Source of the DNA: Bacteroidota bacterium
GTDB lineage: Bacteria > Bacteroidota > Ignavibacteria > Ignavibacteriales > Ignavibacteriaceae
Length of the DNA: 64,000 nt
Reading direction: 5' to 3'
Assembly: GCA_022564295.1 (NCBI GenBank)
Contig: JADFLR010000002.1
Span: forward strand, 124,001-188,000
Shown here: one piece after another, positions 46,239-54,625 of the stretch
Layout of the letters: every line of letters starts with the position of its first letter
Numbering within the stretch: the first letter of the stretch is position 1
Notes under the pieces: generated by a model
Databases searched by the model: none
What the model was told of the DNA's origin: nothing
The model's input: the letters and a program-made list of their open reading frames with translations, nothing else
Made by a program: the position numbers and the translations under genes

Positions 46239-46961
46239 TTATTTTTCCCAAACTACTAACGCATTTTCAATATCTTTTACAATGGCAAAAACCTGATTGT
46301 ATTTTATTTTAATTATTTTCCAGTTAATTTCATTTTCATTTAATAACGATTCTATCTCCGAAGTAATTTTTTGCAACTGCGGATAACCAATTGATTGCCC
46401 GACGGTTTTAGCATTATGGGCAAATTGTCTTAAAGTTGCCTCCTCCTTTTTTTGAAGAGCTGCATTTAAAGAATATTTTTCTTTCTTAAAATTTTCCACA
46501 AACAATTTTCTTAATTGTTCTGCTAATTCTTCATCATCCTCTAAATTATTTATAGCATTATTGTTCAATTCAAGTGTAAGCGATTTGCCAAGAATGTTTT
46601 CAACCGCGCTTATCAGTAAATCCTTCTTCAATGGTTTTGCCAATACACGTTCTGCTCCTGCTTCTATTGCAGAAAAAACATTTGTTTTAGCGGTATTCCC
46701 GCTTATAACAATTACCGGAATATTTTTTAATTCATCTAAGAGTTTAACTACCTGCAGCATTTTTATACCATCAAAGTTAGGCATTAGTAAATCGAGTAAT
46801 ATTAAATCGGGTTTAACTTCTATTGCTTTTTTTATTCCCTCTAAACCATTAATACTTGTTATAATTTTAACGCCGTATGATTTAAAGTATCCCCTAAGTA
46901 ACTTCAGAATTATATCCGAGTCATCTACTACAAGAATTTTTATTTTGCTTTTGGAATTCAT
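46239..46961 (-). CDS. response regulator fused to an HPt domain
   Basis: Residues 1-125 are a receiver with D13/D14, D57 in LLDLLMP and KP at 109-110. Residues about 140-240 are an HPt domain with H182 in RQFAHNAKTVGQSIGYPQL. It can shuttle phosphate from a receiver to a His or back. Together with the His-less kinase and the REC-DHp protein it may form a branched relay near the stator genes. It starts 5 bp after the csrA stop. Confidence 0.88.
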   Translation of the reverse strand: MNSKSKIKILVVDDSDIILKLLRGYFKSYGVKIITSINGLEGIKKAIEVKPDLILLDLLMPNFDGIKMLQVVKLLDELKNIPVIVISGNTAKTNVFSAIEAGAERVLAKPLKKDLLISAVENILGKSLTLELNNNAINNLEDDEELAEQLRKLFVENFKKEKYSLNAALQKKEEATLRQFAHNAKTVGQSIGYPQLQKITSEIESLLNENEINWKIIKIKYNQVFAIVKDIENALVVWEK

Positions 46962-46966
46962 ATTTG

Positions 46967-47203
46967 TTATTTAAGTTTATTAACCTTTAGTCTGGAAATA
47001 TCAATAATCGTTTGTGTACTTTTATGAATTGCTTCTTTAGTTTCCTGTTTAATTTTATCGAATAATTCTGCTCTTAGTATTATAACATTTTGCGGTGCAT
47101 CAATTCCTAATTTTACCTGTCCATCGCTCGAAGCGAGAATTTTAATTCTTATATCCGAATTAAGAACTATTTCCTCATCAATTTTTCGAGTTAATATCAG
47201 CAT
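46967..47203 (-). CDS. csrA: CsrA translational regulator
   Basis: The 78-residue protein matches CsrA: MLILTRKIDEEIVLN, IRIKILASSDGQVKLGIDAP and an Arg-containing helix NVIILRAELF. CsrA binds GGA motifs in mRNA leaders, classically of flagellin. It starts 11 bp after fliW; FliW binds and inhibits CsrA. The tail beyond residue 60 is longer than in E. coli and resembles FliW-dependent CsrA. Confidence 0.95.
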   Translation of the reverse strand: MLILTRKIDEEIVLNSDIRIKILASSDGQVKLGIDAPQNVIILRAELFDKIKQETKEAIHKSTQTIIDISRLKVNKLK

Positions 47204-47214
47204 AGTTTATCCGC

Positions 47215-47598
47215 TTATTCCTCAATAAATAATTTATAGGAAAGCGGATATTTATCATCATCCAATACTGTTTGAAAACCTTCTTTACTATCATGGTTTA
47301 TATATACCGGAGCTTTTAAGTTTACTGTTATATTTTCAGGATCTTTATCTAACTTAACAATCCCAAATGCTTCGGTTTCCGGTTGTTCCGTATACTCTGG
47401 GTCAATAAGCCGTATGCCAAATAGCGGAAAAACAATGTCCGGTTTATCTACAGAAGTTAACCAGTAAAAAATGTCATCATCCATTTTTATTAGAAGGTAT
47501 TCTTTCAGATTCTCAAAGCCCAGAATACCATCGGGAAATTTGATGACGAGCTTTTCATCATATTCAAGCTCACCAAATTGTAAAGTATTTATTTTCAT
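47215..47598 (-). CDS. fliW: flagellar assembly factor FliW
   Basis: The 127-residue protein has the FliW pattern IKFPDGILGFENLKEYLLI and FYWLTSVDKPDIVFPL, then NLKAPVYINHDS. It sequesters CsrA in competition with flagellin, coupling filament secretion to translation. It lies between motB (3 bp) and csrA (11 bp). Confidence 0.95.
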   Translation of the reverse strand: MKINTLQFGELEYDEKLVIKFPDGILGFENLKEYLLIKMDDDIFYWLTSVDKPDIVFPLFGIRLIDPEYTEQPETEAFGIVKLDKDPENITVNLKAPVYINHDSKEGFQTVLDDDKYPLSYKLFIEE

Positions 47599-47601
47599 GA
47601 T

Positions 47602-48420
47602 TTACTTTTCGTTTAATATTACTATATCAACTCTTCTGTTTACGCTTCTGCCTTCCAGGGTGCTGTTGGAATCAATTGGCTTATATTCAGCATATCCAAC
47701 AATTGAAACTCTGTCCGGAGAAAGTTTTTCTTGAGAAATCAAATAATAGGCAATATTTAATGCACGGTTTACAGATAAATGCCAATTAGAAGGAAACTGT
47801 TTGGAACTTATTGGTACGTTATCTGTATGACCTTCAACTCTAATATCGTTAGGAATTTTTTTTAGAATACCAGCAAGTCGCTTAAGTACAGATGGTGATC
47901 CTTGTGATAGATCTGATTTACCCGAAGTAAACAAAAGCTTGTCTAAAATATGAATTACAATTCCTCGTTTGTTTTCTTCAAACGTAATTGAATTGCTACT
48001 ATTATACTCCTCAACAAAGCTTCTTAAATCAGCTTTCAATTGTTCAATAGGTTCCATAATATTTGAAAGATTTACTTCTTCCAAACCTATTACTACCCCC
48101 TTATCGCCAAAAAAATTTCCTAATGCTGCACTCATTTCCTTATACTTTAATATATCTACATTCGATATTGCGTAGAGAATAATAAAAAGACCCAACAGCA
48201 AGGTTATTAAATCAGCATAGGTTAAAAGGTATCTGTCTTTTGCAGAATCATCTCTGTAAATATCTTCTTCTAACCTAAAGCGAGCAGAACGTTTTTCTGG
48301 CTGCTTTGAGGGAGTATACTGTTCAATCTTGCCCGCACTACCGAAGGGATTTCGCCCCTCTGTATAGCCAGCACTCCTTCCAGGGAAATCTCCATCATAT
48401 TTTTTTCTTCTAAGTGACAT
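47602..48420 (-). CDS. motB: flagellar stator protein MotB (copy B), unusual start
   Basis: The 272-residue reading from ATG 48420 has a membrane helix with the ion-site Asp in RYLLTYADLITLLLGLFIIL and a C-terminal OmpA domain (VEGHTDNVPI, RALNIAYYLI, NRRVDIVI). The first 50 codons overlap the motA end in another frame (151 nt) and encode a Gly/Arg/Lys-rich tail unlike the family. No ATG, GTG or TTG occurs between 48420 and the helix, so the start is either inside motA or at a rare codon such as ATT about 12 codons before the helix. The TYADLITLLL pattern is of the Bacillus/Pom type. Confidence 0.9.
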   Translation of the reverse strand: MSLRRKKYDGDFPGRSAGYTEGRNPFGSAGKIEQYTPSKQPEKRSARFRLEEDIYRDDSAKDRYLLTYADLITLLLGLFIILYAISNVDILKYKEMSAALGNFFGDKGVVIGLEEVNLSNIMEPIEQLKADLRSFVEEYNSSNSITFEENKRGIVIHILDKLLFTSGKSDLSQGSPSVLKRLAGILKKIPNDIRVEGHTDNVPISSKQFPSNWHLSVNRALNIAYYLISQEKLSPDRVSIVGYAEYKPIDSNSTLEGRSVNRRVDIVILNEK

Positions 48421-49055
48421 TTTTTTAATCTATCTGCAATTGGAAACCATAATAAATTTGCGCTGAAAACTCCCCACATTGTTGCTATGAAAGCCGTTGA
48501 AATATTCCTAATTAATAAATTGGGTTCACCACCGGCATTTGCCAGGGTTATAATTAAAGCCATCACCGTTCCTAATATTCCCATTGTAGGCGCATACCCG
48601 CCCATCTTAGTAAAAACTGCTATGTTTGAGTCGTGCCTTTCTTTCATTGCTTTCAATTCGAGCCATGCAAAATTTTCAATAGATTCTGCATCGCTTCCGT
48701 CTATTGCATATCCAACCAGCTTTTTAGGAAACACATAATCCATTCTTTTCAATTCCTTATCTAAAGAAAGCAATCCTTCTCTTCTCGATATAACTGACAT
48801 GTTAACAAAGCTGTCTCTAAGTTTTTCCAGATCATATTGGCGCGGAAAGTATGCAATCTTTATCAGTTTCCAGATATCTTTGAACTTTTCAAATCCAAAA
48901 CCGATTATGGTTGCGGCAAATGTTCCGCCAAACACAATAATTATTGGTGCAAGAAGAAAGAGTGCTTTAACAGTTCCTCCTTCAAATATAAACACACCAA
49001 AAACAGAAATTAAGCCAAGTATTAAACCATAAATAGTTCCAGCTTTTTTTATCAT
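48270..49055 (-). CDS. motA: flagellar stator protein MotA (copy B)
   Basis: The 261-residue protein has four membrane helices, GGYAPTMGILGTVMALIITL, FIATMWGVFSANLLWFPIA and the C-terminal EGVLAIQRGEIPSVVRARL expected of MotA. The GILGT signature in TM3 resembles PomA/MotP-type stators. Its start overlaps the flgL end by 4 bp and its end lies 151 nt inside motB copy B. Confidence 0.93.
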   Translation of the reverse strand: MIKKAGTIYGLILGLISVFGVFIFEGGTVKALFLLAPIIIVFGGTFAATIIGFGFEKFKDIWKLIKIAYFPRQYDLEKLRDSFVNMSVISRREGLLSLDKELKRMDYVFPKKLVGYAIDGSDAESIENFAWLELKAMKERHDSNIAVFTKMGGYAPTMGILGTVMALIITLANAGGEPNLLIRNISTAFIATMWGVFSANLLWFPIADRLKKCHLEEKNMMEISLEGVLAIQRGEIPSVVRARLNSILPQSSQKNVLLALG

Positions 49056-50308
49056 ATATAATCCAAAAGAGATTTTGGTAAAACCATTGACGAAATTTTA
49101 TAACTTAGCTGCAGGATGTAATCCTGATTTTGCAATTCTAAAATCGCTTTTGCAATATCTACATCTTGTTCATCGGATATTAATCCGGTAAGAACAAATT
49201 GCTGGTTGCTTAATACATCTTTTGTATCCTGAAGTTTATTTATGATATTCCCTGCATTTGCTAATTTGTTAAGAATATGCTTATTAAAATTTGTCACTCT
49301 TGCAACTTCTTCATCTGTAGGAAGTTCACCATTTTCCAGTTTGTTTTTAATAGTTAAAAGAGTGTTAAAAATATCTACCTTCTGGTTTGCAGAGAAACTT
49401 AGGCTTGTTGAATTAGCACTTTCTTTAATTTTAGAAGGATCGAAAATAAACTGAATATTTTGTGACGGTGCTTCTATAATAATAGTAGAAGCCGGTTTAC
49501 CATTTATTGTATTCATTTCACCTGTTAACGGATCGAATACAATTTGATGAGAAGCAGGTGGAGATAAAAAAACAGAACTTCCACCGCTATCCTGAATATC
49601 GTAACTTAATTTATAAGTGTTGTCTGCTGTTTTAGTATAACTTGCAATAAATGTAAATTCAGTACCATCAGCGCTATAAACGCTTGTTTGATTAGTCTGT
49701 ACATCTCCGATTGATGCACCAGAATCGAGATTACCCGATTGCTTCACTATCGTTCCGAAGATTTCTGCGCCGGTCATATTAATTTTTTGAATAATATTTC
49801 TTGATATTTGAATATTCTGCTTTCCCGAAATATCACTTACTTTAATTTCGATTGCACTGCCATCAGCATTATAGCCAAATGGTGAAGTTGAATAATCAGT
49901 TCCGGCAAACAAATACTTACCGTTAAATTTTTGATTAGCTGAATTTAATATTGCATCAAGTGCAGCATCAATCTGATCAGCGAATGTTTGCAAATTATCT
50001 GCGACTACAGCGTTATTGGCATTAGCCAAAGTTGTAAGAACATTTGCAGTGCTTGTTTGAATAGTTTCCATAGAGGTGACAGTAACATCAAAAAAAGATA
50101 GACCTTCAAAAATATTTTTAGAATACCTTTCTGAAGTTCGTAACTGATTTTGAAGTCTTATTAGTTTACCTGTTCCCTCCGGTGAATCAGATGGCTTCTG
50201 TATTTTTCTCAGTGTAGAAATTTGTGATTGAATTGTCGCCAATGCTTCCCGGTTCCGCCCAACATTAAAAAGATAATTATTGAATATTGTTAAATCTGTA
50301 ATTCTCAT
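49052..50308 (-). CDS. flgL: flagellar hook-filament junction protein FlgL
   Basis: The 418-residue protein has a helical N-terminus MRITDLTIFNNYLFNVGRNR with KPSDSPEGTGKLIRL and a C-terminal helix EQDVDIAKAILELQNQDYIL, both flagellin-like. The middle (about 150-320) is beta-rich. It joins the hook to the filament (HAP3). It lies 3 bp after flgK. Confidence 0.93.
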   Translation of the reverse strand: MRITDLTIFNNYLFNVGRNREALATIQSQISTLRKIQKPSDSPEGTGKLIRLQNQLRTSERYSKNIFEGLSFFDVTVTSMETIQTSTANVLTTLANANNAVVADNLQTFADQIDAALDAILNSANQKFNGKYLFAGTDYSTSPFGYNADGSAIEIKVSDISGKQNIQISRNIIQKINMTGAEIFGTIVKQSGNLDSGASIGDVQTNQTSVYSADGTEFTFIASYTKTADNTYKLSYDIQDSGGSSVFLSPPASHQIVFDPLTGEMNTINGKPASTIIIEAPSQNIQFIFDPSKIKESANSTSLSFSANQKVDIFNTLLTIKNKLENGELPTDEEVARVTNFNKHILNKLANAGNIINKLQDTKDVLSNQQFVLTGLISDEQDVDIAKAILELQNQDYILQLSYKISSMVLPKSLLDYI

Positions 50309-50311
50309 TTT

Positions 50312-51667
50312 CTATACCATATTTAATAAAGTTTGTAACATTTCATCAGCCACAGAAATCAATTTAGCAGATGCTTCATACGAGCGCTGGAACTTTATAA
50401 TATTCGCCATTTCTTCATCAAGTGAAACGCCTGAGTATGATGCACGCTGCTGTTTTAGCTGCTGCAGCACCAATTCTGTTGATGTAGATAAGCTATCGGA
50501 TGTTGCTTTTTCATTTCCAACTTTACTGATTAACGAAGAGTAGCTCTCCACAATTGTATTTCCGTTTAGCAACGGCTGGTTATTTATATCTGCAATCTGC
50601 ACCGCAATATCCCCGTTGCCTGAAGTTCCATCTGCTGATACTGCTATTTTATTGGGGTCATCAAGTATTTCGTTATTTACGCGTAGAACACCGTTTTTAT
50701 AATTACTGAAAAAGTCTATTCCTGTTACCGGCGGATCGTTAATTGTATATCCTGTGGAATGTACTTGGTTTACAGAATTAAATAATACATTTATTATATT
50801 ATCAACCTGTTCTAAATAATCCGGAATCTTATTTGAATACACATCTGAAAGTGCTCCAAGTTCACCGCCTTTTATCTGCTGCAAATCGTGATTCTGTAAA
50901 GTTGTTAGATTAAGTTTTCCATTAGAAGCAGTAATTTTAAATTCAATTGATTGCACAAGATCAACTGCAAGTATTCCACCAATTGAAATATTTGCCGACC
51001 CATTGGAATCAAAGAAAACCTGTGCATCAACAATGGTTGTTACTTCATCAATCATTGCATCTCTGCTGTCCAACAAATCATTTGGTTGGAAACCTGCATG
51101 CACCTGCTGCGCAATCTTTACATTTAACTCATTTATATTCGAAAGCAAACCATTTAAAGTATCTATTTTATTTTTGAATTCATCAAACACTTCCTTTTTT
51201 GTTGTTTCAAGATTTCGATGAATCGTTTCTACTCGCGTTGACATATTTTCTGCTTTTGCTATTACATTTTCTCTTAAAGCATAAGAATTTGGTGCAACGG
51301 CTAATTCACCCCAAGAATTAAAAAATGAAGTTATCGATTCCGATAACCCAAATTCAGTCGGTTCGGTAAATATCTGTTCAACTCTTCCTAATAAAATAGA
51401 TTGTTTATCGAAAAAAGAACTTTCTTGTGTACTTACTCTAAGCTGATTCTCGATAAAATTATTTCTCACACGTTGAATAGTGTCCATGTTAATTCCGGCT
51501 CCCCAAATAAATCCAGCCATCTTATCAGGAAATGCCGTTGAGATGTTTAAAACCTGTCTTGAATAATCTTTGTTACCGGCGTTTGCAATGTTGTGAGCTG
51601 TTACATCCAATGCTTTACGATAAACATCCAGCGAACGACTTGATATGTTAAAAATCCTGCTTAGCAT
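50312..51667 (-). CDS. flgK: flagellar hook-associated protein FlgK
   Basis: I chose ATG 51667, just after the flgN stop; TTG 51685 would add six residues. The 451-residue protein has the N-terminal helix SRSLDVYRKALDVTAHNIAN with AGNKDYSRQ and the C-terminal GVSLDEEMANIIKFQRSYEA, both typical of FlgK (HAP1). It is the first hook-filament adaptor and binds FlgN in export. Confidence 0.92.
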   Translation of the reverse strand: MLSRIFNISSRSLDVYRKALDVTAHNIANAGNKDYSRQVLNISTAFPDKMAGFIWGAGINMDTIQRVRNNFIENQLRVSTQESSFFDKQSILLGRVEQIFTEPTEFGLSESITSFFNSWGELAVAPNSYALRENVIAKAENMSTRVETIHRNLETTKKEVFDEFKNKIDTLNGLLSNINELNVKIAQQVHAGFQPNDLLDSRDAMIDEVTTIVDAQVFFDSNGSANISIGGILAVDLVQSIEFKITASNGKLNLTTLQNHDLQQIKGGELGALSDVYSNKIPDYLEQVDNIINVLFNSVNQVHSTGYTINDPPVTGIDFFSNYKNGVLRVNNEILDDPNKIAVSADGTSGNGDIAVQIADINNQPLLNGNTIVESYSSLISKVGNEKATSDSLSTSTELVLQQLKQQRASYSGVSLDEEMANIIKFQRSYEASAKLISVADEMLQTLLNMV

Positions 51668-51668
51668 T

Positions 51669-52124
51669 TCATACTCTTCTATCAAATAATGAATTGTTTC
51701 TTTCGCTGAATATTGCAGTAACTATTTCATTCAGCAAATTCCTTGAATGAGTTATAAGATATTTATTTTGCTTATTGACTTTTATTATTTCGTTTGTAGT
51801 TTTTTTTATGATGTTACGCAATTTTAAAATATCATTCTGCTGCTGTTCGTTCAGATCAGCAGCATTTGTTAATAGATAATCATCAATCTTCGCTGAAGGA
51901 GATTCCATTGAATTTTCAGAATAAAAATTATTTAAAAAATCGATACGCACTTTTTCGGTATTATTAATTGCTGAAAGCAGCTTTTCTTCTTCCGAAGTAC
52001 TATTTTCAATTTCTAAAACATCATTAGAAACAATTGCTTTTTGCTTTTTTAGTATAGTATTTAATAAAGCATTCAGGTTTTCTGCCTGATGTTTTAGCAA
52101 TTCTAGGAGTTTATTGTTTTCCAT
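51669..52124 (-). CDS. flgN: FlgN-like export chaperone
   Basis: The 151-residue all-helical protein has a charged coiled-coil body and LLELLKHQAENLNALLNTIL at its start. No single diagnostic motif is seen, but size, helicity and place just upstream of flgK identify it as FlgN, which escorts FlgK and FlgL to the export gate. It lies 3 bp after the flgJ-like gene. Confidence 0.78.
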   Translation of the reverse strand: MENNKLLELLKHQAENLNALLNTILKKQKAIVSNDVLEIENSTSEEEKLLSAINNTEKVRIDFLNNFYSENSMESPSAKIDDYLLTNAADLNEQQQNDILKLRNIIKKTTNEIIKVNKQNKYLITHSRNLLNEIVTAIFSERNNSLFDRRV

Positions 52125-52127
52125 TTA

Positions 52128-52946
52128 TTAACCGTTAAAATATTTCAAGTAACCCAAAACTCTGCTGATATAGTTTTTAGTTTCAAGGAATGGTGGAACT
52201 CCATTGTGTTTTTCCACATTTCCGGGTCCAGCATTGTAACCTGCTAAAGCAAGATTTATATCCCCACTATATTGTCGAAGCAAACTAGCTAAATATTTAG
52301 TCCCGCCAAGTATATTTTCCTTCGGATTCCAAACATTTTTAACACCTAATTGATTTGCAGTTGCATCCATTAATTGCATTAATCCTTTTGCATTTGCTTT
52401 TGACAGAGCTTTTTCTTTTCCTGCGGATTCGGTGAGAATGACAGATTTTATTAGATTTTTATCAATCTGAAATTTATCTGCTGCTTCGTTAATAAACTTA
52501 TCATACTTTTGAAGCCGTTTGAGTGATGATTCAGAGGGATTTATTGAGGGTAATTGAAACTCTTTTGTGTTTATTTTTAATTTTTTAAGATTGTTAAACT
52601 TCTCAGGTTTAATCATTGGCGGGATTGAATTTATGCTCTCGCCAGTTAGCTTTTTATACAATAATTTTGATATTCCCAACCCTTTACCGTGCGCAATATA
52701 AGAAGCTAATTCAGATTCAAAAATTGTATCAAAATAATCTCCACCCAGGCTATTCTCTCCGAACATTCCTCCTGATGTTTTATTCATACTTTTTAACATC
52801 ATAGAAGTAAGCAAGCTTTCAAATCCTTTTGTTGCTTCGGCTAATCTTCTTTTTTGCTCGGGCGAATATCTGTTCTTTAACTGATTAGCCTGCTCAATTG
52901 TAAAATGCTTTCCCGGGTGAGTAGTTTTTAATTGAAATACACTCAT
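52128..52946 (-). CDS. flgJ: FlgJ-like rod protein fused to SLT transglycosylase
   Basis: Residues about 25-105 are the rod-binding domain (TKGFESLLTSMMLKSM, SLGGDYFDTIFESELA, GKGLG). Residues about 150-270 are a lytic transglycosylase (SLT/GH23) with catalytic Glu in SVILTESAGKEKALSK, then GLMQLMDATANQLG and LALAGYNAGPGNVEKHNG. Enterobacterial FlgJ instead carries a GH73 glucosaminidase-type domain. It opens peptidoglycan for the rod. No signal peptide, as expected for a rod protein exported by the flagellar apparatus. It lies between flgN and flgI. Confidence 0.9.
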   Translation of the reverse strand: MSVFQLKTTHPGKHFTIEQANQLKNRYSPEQKRRLAEATKGFESLLTSMMLKSMNKTSGGMFGENSLGGDYFDTIFESELASYIAHGKGLGISKLLYKKLTGESINSIPPMIKPEKFNNLKKLKINTKEFQLPSINPSESSLKRLQKYDKFINEAADKFQIDKNLIKSVILTESAGKEKALSKANAKGLMQLMDATANQLGVKNVWNPKENILGGTKYLASLLRQYSGDINLALAGYNAGPGNVEKHNGVPPFLETKNYISRVLGYLKYFNG

Positions 52947-52948
52947 TT

Positions 52949-54037
52949 TTATAATATCACTAATTCGCCAACAAGAGCGTTTGCTTCTTTAAGTGCCTGA
53001 AAAATGGCAATAATATCTCTTGGAGATACCTTTAATGAATTTAAAGCTAACGCAACTTCCTGAACATTTGTCGCACCAGAAATTGCAATTGTGGTTGTTG
53101 AATCAACTGTAGCAGTTGGAACCAGGTTATTAAATATTGCGGTTGTTCCATTTGAAAAAGCACCTGGCTGCGAAATGATTGGGTAAGATCTGATAATAAT
53201 GCTCAAACTTCCATACGATATTGTACAGGGTTTTATAATCACGTTTTCACCTGCAACTATAGTTCCTGTTCTTTCATTAATAACAACTTTTGCAGTATTA
53301 TCAGTTTCTACATTAATTGATTCCAACTCCGAAACAAACCCCACAATATCCTGCTGTTTATCTGCTGGTATCTGTACTTTGATTTCCGAAGCATCAATTG
53401 CAATTGCTGTTTTATCACCAAATTGCGAATTAATTGCGTTTGAAATATTAAAAGCTGTGGTCATATCGGGACTTCTGAGTAATATGCTCAATTCATTACC
53501 ACCGATTATATTTAAGTTTAATGATTTTTGAAGTACCCCTCCATCGGGAACTCTACCGGCTAATGCATGATTTTTTGCAACTCTTCCTCCCGTTGGTGTT
53601 CTGAAATCATATCCGCCAACTGAGATGGGACCTTGTGCAAAAGCATAAACCTGCCCATCCATTCCTGAGAGTGGAGTCATCAAAAGTACACCGCCCAATA
53701 AACTTGAAGCATCTCCCATTGAAGATACATTAACATCAAATTTAGCCCCCGGTTTGAAATAAGGATTAAGAGTGGCGGTAACCATAACTGCAGCAACATT
53801 ACGTGTCCTCAAATCTGTTTGTGGTACAGTTATGCCAAATCTTCTTAACATACTTGTTACAGATTGCACAGTAAATTTTGTGCGATAAGTATCACCTGTT
53901 CCTGCTAAACCAACAAGTAAACCGTAGCCGATTATTTGCTGTGAATTTTCACCTAATAAATATGAAACATCTTTTATCCTTTGCCCGAAAGTGCAAAAAG
54001 AAAAAGTCAGCAAAATTACCAGAGAAATCTTCTTCAT
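52949..54037 (-). CDS. flgI: flagellar P-ring protein FlgI
   Basis: The 362-residue protein has a signal peptide (about 1-18), IGYGLLVGLAGTGD, RNVAAVMVTATLNPYFKPG, and the conserved GGVLLMTPL and GGYDF regions. FlgI forms the periplasmic P-ring around the rod. It lies 9 bp downstream of flgH and 2 bp upstream of flgJ. Together with FlgH it indicates a Gram-negative envelope. Confidence 0.94.
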   Translation of the reverse strand: MKKISLVILLTFSFCTFGQRIKDVSYLLGENSQQIIGYGLLVGLAGTGDTYRTKFTVQSVTSMLRRFGITVPQTDLRTRNVAAVMVTATLNPYFKPGAKFDVNVSSMGDASSLLGGVLLMTPLSGMDGQVYAFAQGPISVGGYDFRTPTGGRVAKNHALAGRVPDGGVLQKSLNLNIIGGNELSILLRSPDMTTAFNISNAINSQFGDKTAIAIDASEIKVQIPADKQQDIVGFVSELESINVETDNTAKVVINERTGTIVAGENVIIKPCTISYGSLSIIIRSYPIISQPGAFSNGTTAIFNNLVPTATVDSTTTIAISGATNVQEVALALNSLKVSPRDIIAIFQALKEANALVGELVIL

Positions 54038-54046
54038 ACTTTTCTC

Positions 54047-54622
54047 CTAAAATAGCCAATGAAACAGTTTTGTTAACCAACCGGGACTTTGAGAGTCGGC
54101 TATTCTTCCGCTACCTTCTATTCTTATTTCCGCCTCTGAAATATTATACGACAGTACGGAGTTGTTGGGATCTATATCGGTTGTTCTAACAATACCTCTA
54201 ATAAAGATGGTCTGTTCCTCACCGTTTATAACAATTTTTCTGCTTCCCTTAATAAGCAAGTTGCCATTTTCTAAAACCGAATCTATGGTAGCACTTATTT
54301 TTGTGCGCATCATGCCCGATGTTTTCGTAGATCCGGAACCCCTGAAATCATTTGTTACACCAAAAGAAACATCCGTTCCGGGCAGTTCAGAACCTGCAAT
54401 ATTTCCACCGGCGTTAAATCCAATATCACTCGATCTTCCTGTGGTTGTTTGCGCATTATTGGAAGCTTGCGAAAACTCAATTACAACTATTGTAATCGCA
54501 TCACCTACCCGGCTTGCTTTCTGGTCGGAAAAAAGAGAAACGAAAGCATTTTGCCGCATATCCTGTGCAATAACAATATTGGTAAAAAATATTGTCATCA
54601 ACATTATTATCAATTTTTTCAT
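54047..54622 (-). CDS. flgH: flagellar L-ring protein FlgH without lipobox
   Basis: The 191-residue protein has a signal peptide (about 1-19, ending NIVIAQD), FSDQKASRVGDAITIVVIE, GSTKTSGMMRTKISATIDSV, and the ISGxR-type strand NGEEQTIFIRGIVR with the D-D-I region RTTDIDPNNSVLSY. The canonical FlgH lipobox Cys is absent: no Cys occurs near the signal-peptide end. The ring may be inserted without a lipid anchor. It lies between flgA and flgI. Confidence 0.93.
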   Translation of the reverse strand: MKKLIIMLMTIFFTNIVIAQDMRQNAFVSLFSDQKASRVGDAITIVVIEFSQASNNAQTTTGRSSDIGFNAGGNIAGSELPGTDVSFGVTNDFRGSGSTKTSGMMRTKISATIDSVLENGNLLIKGSRKIVINGEEQTIFIRGIVRTTDIDPNNSVLSYNISEAEIRIEGSGRIADSQSPGWLTKLFHWLF

Positions 54623-54625
54623 AAT

